DNA of 6,817 nucleotides from the NCBI GenBank assembly GCA_948888345.1, contig CAQTPN010000075.1, positions 1 to 6,817 on the forward strand. Reading direction: 5' to 3'. How positions within the stretch are numbered: the first letter of the stretch is position 1; every line of letters starts with the position of its first letter. The notes below the pieces were generated by a model. The model made no database searches, had not been told where the DNA came from, and saw only the letters and a list, made by a program, of their open reading frames with translations. Positions 5,309 through 6,817 of this stretch are shown here, piece after piece. Both the position numbers and the translations under genes were made by a program. Source of the stretch: an uncultured bacterium (GTDB lineage: Bacteria; Cyanobacteriota; Vampirovibrionia; Gastranaerophilales; Gastranaerophilaceae).

Positions 5309-6357
5309 AATACCGCCTTTCTGCTGAAGTTTTCTTCTGTTTTTTGGACAGGGTTTAATGTTTTTAATGTTTTTTCCCATTCATTGGCATTTTTTATAGA
5401 AACTTCAAGCGGGGTTTTTGCTTCCCAGTGGAGAATTGTCTTTGCAAGCTCAGGTTTTGCAATTAATTTTGCGGGGTCGCCTTCGCGTCTTTCGCACTCT
5501 TCAAGAGGAATTTTAGCATCAATAGCTTTTTCAACCGCAGAAAATATTTCTTTTACGCTCTGGCCGTCTCCTGTGCCAAGGTTTATGATTGTGCTTGTAT
5601 TTTCTTTTAAGTATTCATAAGCTAAAGTGTGTGCCCTTGCTAAATCACAAACGTCTATATAGTCTCTGACGCAAGTGCCGTCTTTTGTATTATAGTTTGT
5701 TCCGAAAAGTTTAAATACCTTTTCTTCATTGGCTTTTAAAATGTTTGGGACAAGGTGCGTTTCTGTGTCATGCCATTCGCCTGTAATGCTGCCGCTATCC
5801 GCACCTATAACATTAAAATACCTGAATATTGTATATTTCAAGCCGTATGCTTTAGCATAATCTTTAATTGCAAATTCCATTGCAAGTTTTGTATTGCCGT
5901 AAGGATTCACGGGTTTTTGCGGGTGTTTTTCATCAATCGGAACATACTCCGGTTCGCCGTAAGTAGCACAGGTGGAAGAAAATACTATTTTTTTAACATT
6001 ATTTTCAACCATAGCGTTTAAAAGATTTATCGAGCCTATAACGTTGTTGTTATAATACTTTTTAGGGTCAATAACACTTTCATTTACAAGTGCATCAGCT
6101 GCAAAATGGATAACGCAGTCAATTTTATATGTATTAAAAAGCACATTTAAAGCGTAGCTATCTCTTATATCGGCATTTATAAAATCAATGAAATTACCTT
6201 TAACATCTTCTTTTGATGCAAAATCTTGCAGTCTTTCAATGATTTGGTTATGTCCGGTTGAAAGATTATCTAAAACTACAACATCGTATCCTGATTTTAT
6301 AAAGTCTACAACACAGTGAGAGCCTATGTACCCTGCGCCGCCTGTAATAAGTATCAT
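5305..6357 (-). CDS. galE: UDP-glucose 4-epimerase (GalE)
   Basis: This cytosolic NAD-dependent enzyme of the extended short-chain dehydrogenase family interconverts UDP-glucose and UDP-galactose, for the Leloir pathway or as a galactose donor for glycans. The 350-residue product has the Rossmann motif [10 protein letters not shown] (5-14), Asp30 of VVVLDN for the adenosine ribose, HFAAD (84-88), the SSTCATYG segment (127-134, Thr129 at the usual Ser/Thr) and the catalytic pair Tyr153 and Lys157 in [17 protein letters not shown] and [15 protein letters not shown] are typical of true GalE. ATG start; Shine-Dalgarno AAGGAA (complement of 6363-6368) with a 5-nt spacer. It is about 12 residues longer than E. 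coli GalE; the extra C-terminal residues are encoded across the rmlA ribosome binding site. Its TGA overlaps the rmlA ATG. Relaxed specificity for UDP-GlcNAc cannot be excluded. Confidence 0.95.
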   Translation of the reverse strand: MILITGGAGYIGSHCVVDFIKSGYDVVVLDNLSTGHNQIIERLQDFASKEDVKGNFIDFINADIRDSYALNVLFNTYKIDCVIHFAADALVNESVIDPKKYYNNNVIGSINLLNAMVENNVKKIVFSSTCATYGEPEYVPIDEKHPQKPVNPYGNTKLAMEFAIKDYAKAYGLKYTIFRYFNVIGADSGSITGEWHDTETHLVPNILKANEEKVFKLFGTNYNTKDGTCVRDYIDVCDLARAHTLAYEYLKENTSTIINLGTGDGQSVKEIFSAVEKAIDAKIPLEECERREGDPAKLIAKPELAKTILHWEAKTPLEVSIKNANEWEKTLKTLNPVQKTEENFSRKAVL

Positions 6358-6379
6358 AATTTTTCCTTATTTTTTAAGC

Positions 6380-6817
6380 CTATTCTTTATTTGCAAGTTT
6401 TTCTCTTACTTTTTGTTCAATTTCTTTTAAAATTTCAGGGTGTTCATCCAGAAATTCTTTTGATTTATCACGGCCCTGGCCCAGTTTTTCTTCATTGTAG
6501 CTAAACCACGCGCCGGCTTTTTTTACAATTTCCATATTAACTGCAACATCTAAAATGTTTCCTAATGCGCAGATGCCTTTTCCGTAAATTAAATCAAATT
6601 CGGCCATTCTGAAAGGCGGTGCAACTTTATTTTTAACAACCTTTACTTTTACTCTTTTTCCGATGTCTTCACCGTCTTTATTTTTAACGGCTTCGGATGT
6701 TCCTCTTATGTCAATACGAACTGAAGCGTAATATTTTAAAGCGTTACCGCCGGTTGTTGTTTCAGGATTACCGTACATAACGCCGATTTTCTGTCTTAAC
6801 TGGTTAATGAAAATAAC
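6380..6817 (-). CDS. recA: RecA recombinase, 3' part (5' end outside window)
   Basis: RecA coats single-stranded DNA, drives ATP-dependent homologous pairing and strand exchange, and triggers LexA self-cleavage. The frame is open to the window edge and gives 145 residues ending in TAG. It begins [13 protein letters not shown], where the glutamine matches E. coli Gln194 that senses ATP. Loop L2 follows ([15 protein letters not shown]), then [12 protein letters not shown] and [11 protein letters not shown] of the core, and [23 protein letters not shown] of the C-terminal domain. Walker A and B lie outside the window. The protein stops at [15 protein letters not shown], just where E. coli RecA continues into its acidic tail, so that tail is missing. 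galE follows after 22 nt with no hairpin or T-run between, which suggests read-through. The identity is certain from motif order. Confidence 0.98.
   Translation of the reverse strand, partial: VIFINQLRQKIGVMYGNPETTTGGNALKYYASVRIDIRGTSEAVKNKDGEDIGKRVKVKVVKNKVAPPFRMAEFDLIYGKGICALGNILDVAVNMEIVKKAGAWFSYNEEKLGQGRDKSKEFLDEHPEILKEIEQKVREKLANKE

Noticed and set aside
5309..5380. Longer rmlA start at 5380 ([11 protein letters not shown])
   Set aside because: It adds 24 residues absent from the family and lies inside galE. The ATG at 5308 has a Shine-Dalgarno and matches the family start.

Overview
The window is AT-rich bacterial chromosome, and every convincing gene lies on the minus strand. I read it from the right edge (upstream) to the left edge (downstream). 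The genes are housekeeping (recA, galE, rmlA, pgk), plus two related membrane proteins and an uncharacterised protein. No phage, transposase or CRISPR gene is visible. The low GC, compact gene packing and many short 'GTCATTGCGA...GCAATCCAG' repeats suggest an uncultured, possibly gut-associated lineage. Candidatus Gastranaerophilales/Melainabacteria is a guess I cannot confirm from this sequence alone.

Right part (2771-6817): a tight co-directional series of five genes. It starts with the 3' part of recA. After 22 nt comes galE (UDP-glucose 4-epimerase), which overlaps rmlA (glucose-1-phosphate thymidylyltransferase) by ATGA. After 49 nt comes a 389-residue DUF805-type membrane protein with a GTG start. 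After 23 nt comes a 136-residue membrane protein that shares its key domain with the preceding one. No terminator is visible between them, so they look like one read-through operon whose promoter lies outside the window. GalE and RmlA both make activated sugars (UDP-galactose; dTDP-glucose, the entry to dTDP-rhamnose), so the sugar pair probably serves surface polysaccharide synthesis.

Middle (1291-2770): a gene-free stretch of 283 nt holds a perfect 31-bp inverted repeat made of two dispersed-repeat copies, then a near-consensus sigma70 promoter (TTGAAG, 17 nt, TATAAT) driving pgk (phosphoglycerate kinase, complete, 398 aa).

Left part (1-1290): a second inverted pair of repeats follows pgk, then a 239-residue protein of unknown function. 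Eight bases after its stop region a second good sigma70 promoter (TTGATA, 17 nt, TATATT) and a Shine-Dalgarno site precede a minus-strand ORF starting at 339. It stays open to the window edge but soon runs into a cluster of five repeat copies.

The most unusual structure is the repeat family. It has short (29 bp) and long (36-40 bp) versions with the same ends, set in inverted pairs. At two separate loci a short and a long copy are joined by a homologous 15-nt linker, so the pair seems to have been copied as one composite, MITE-like unit.
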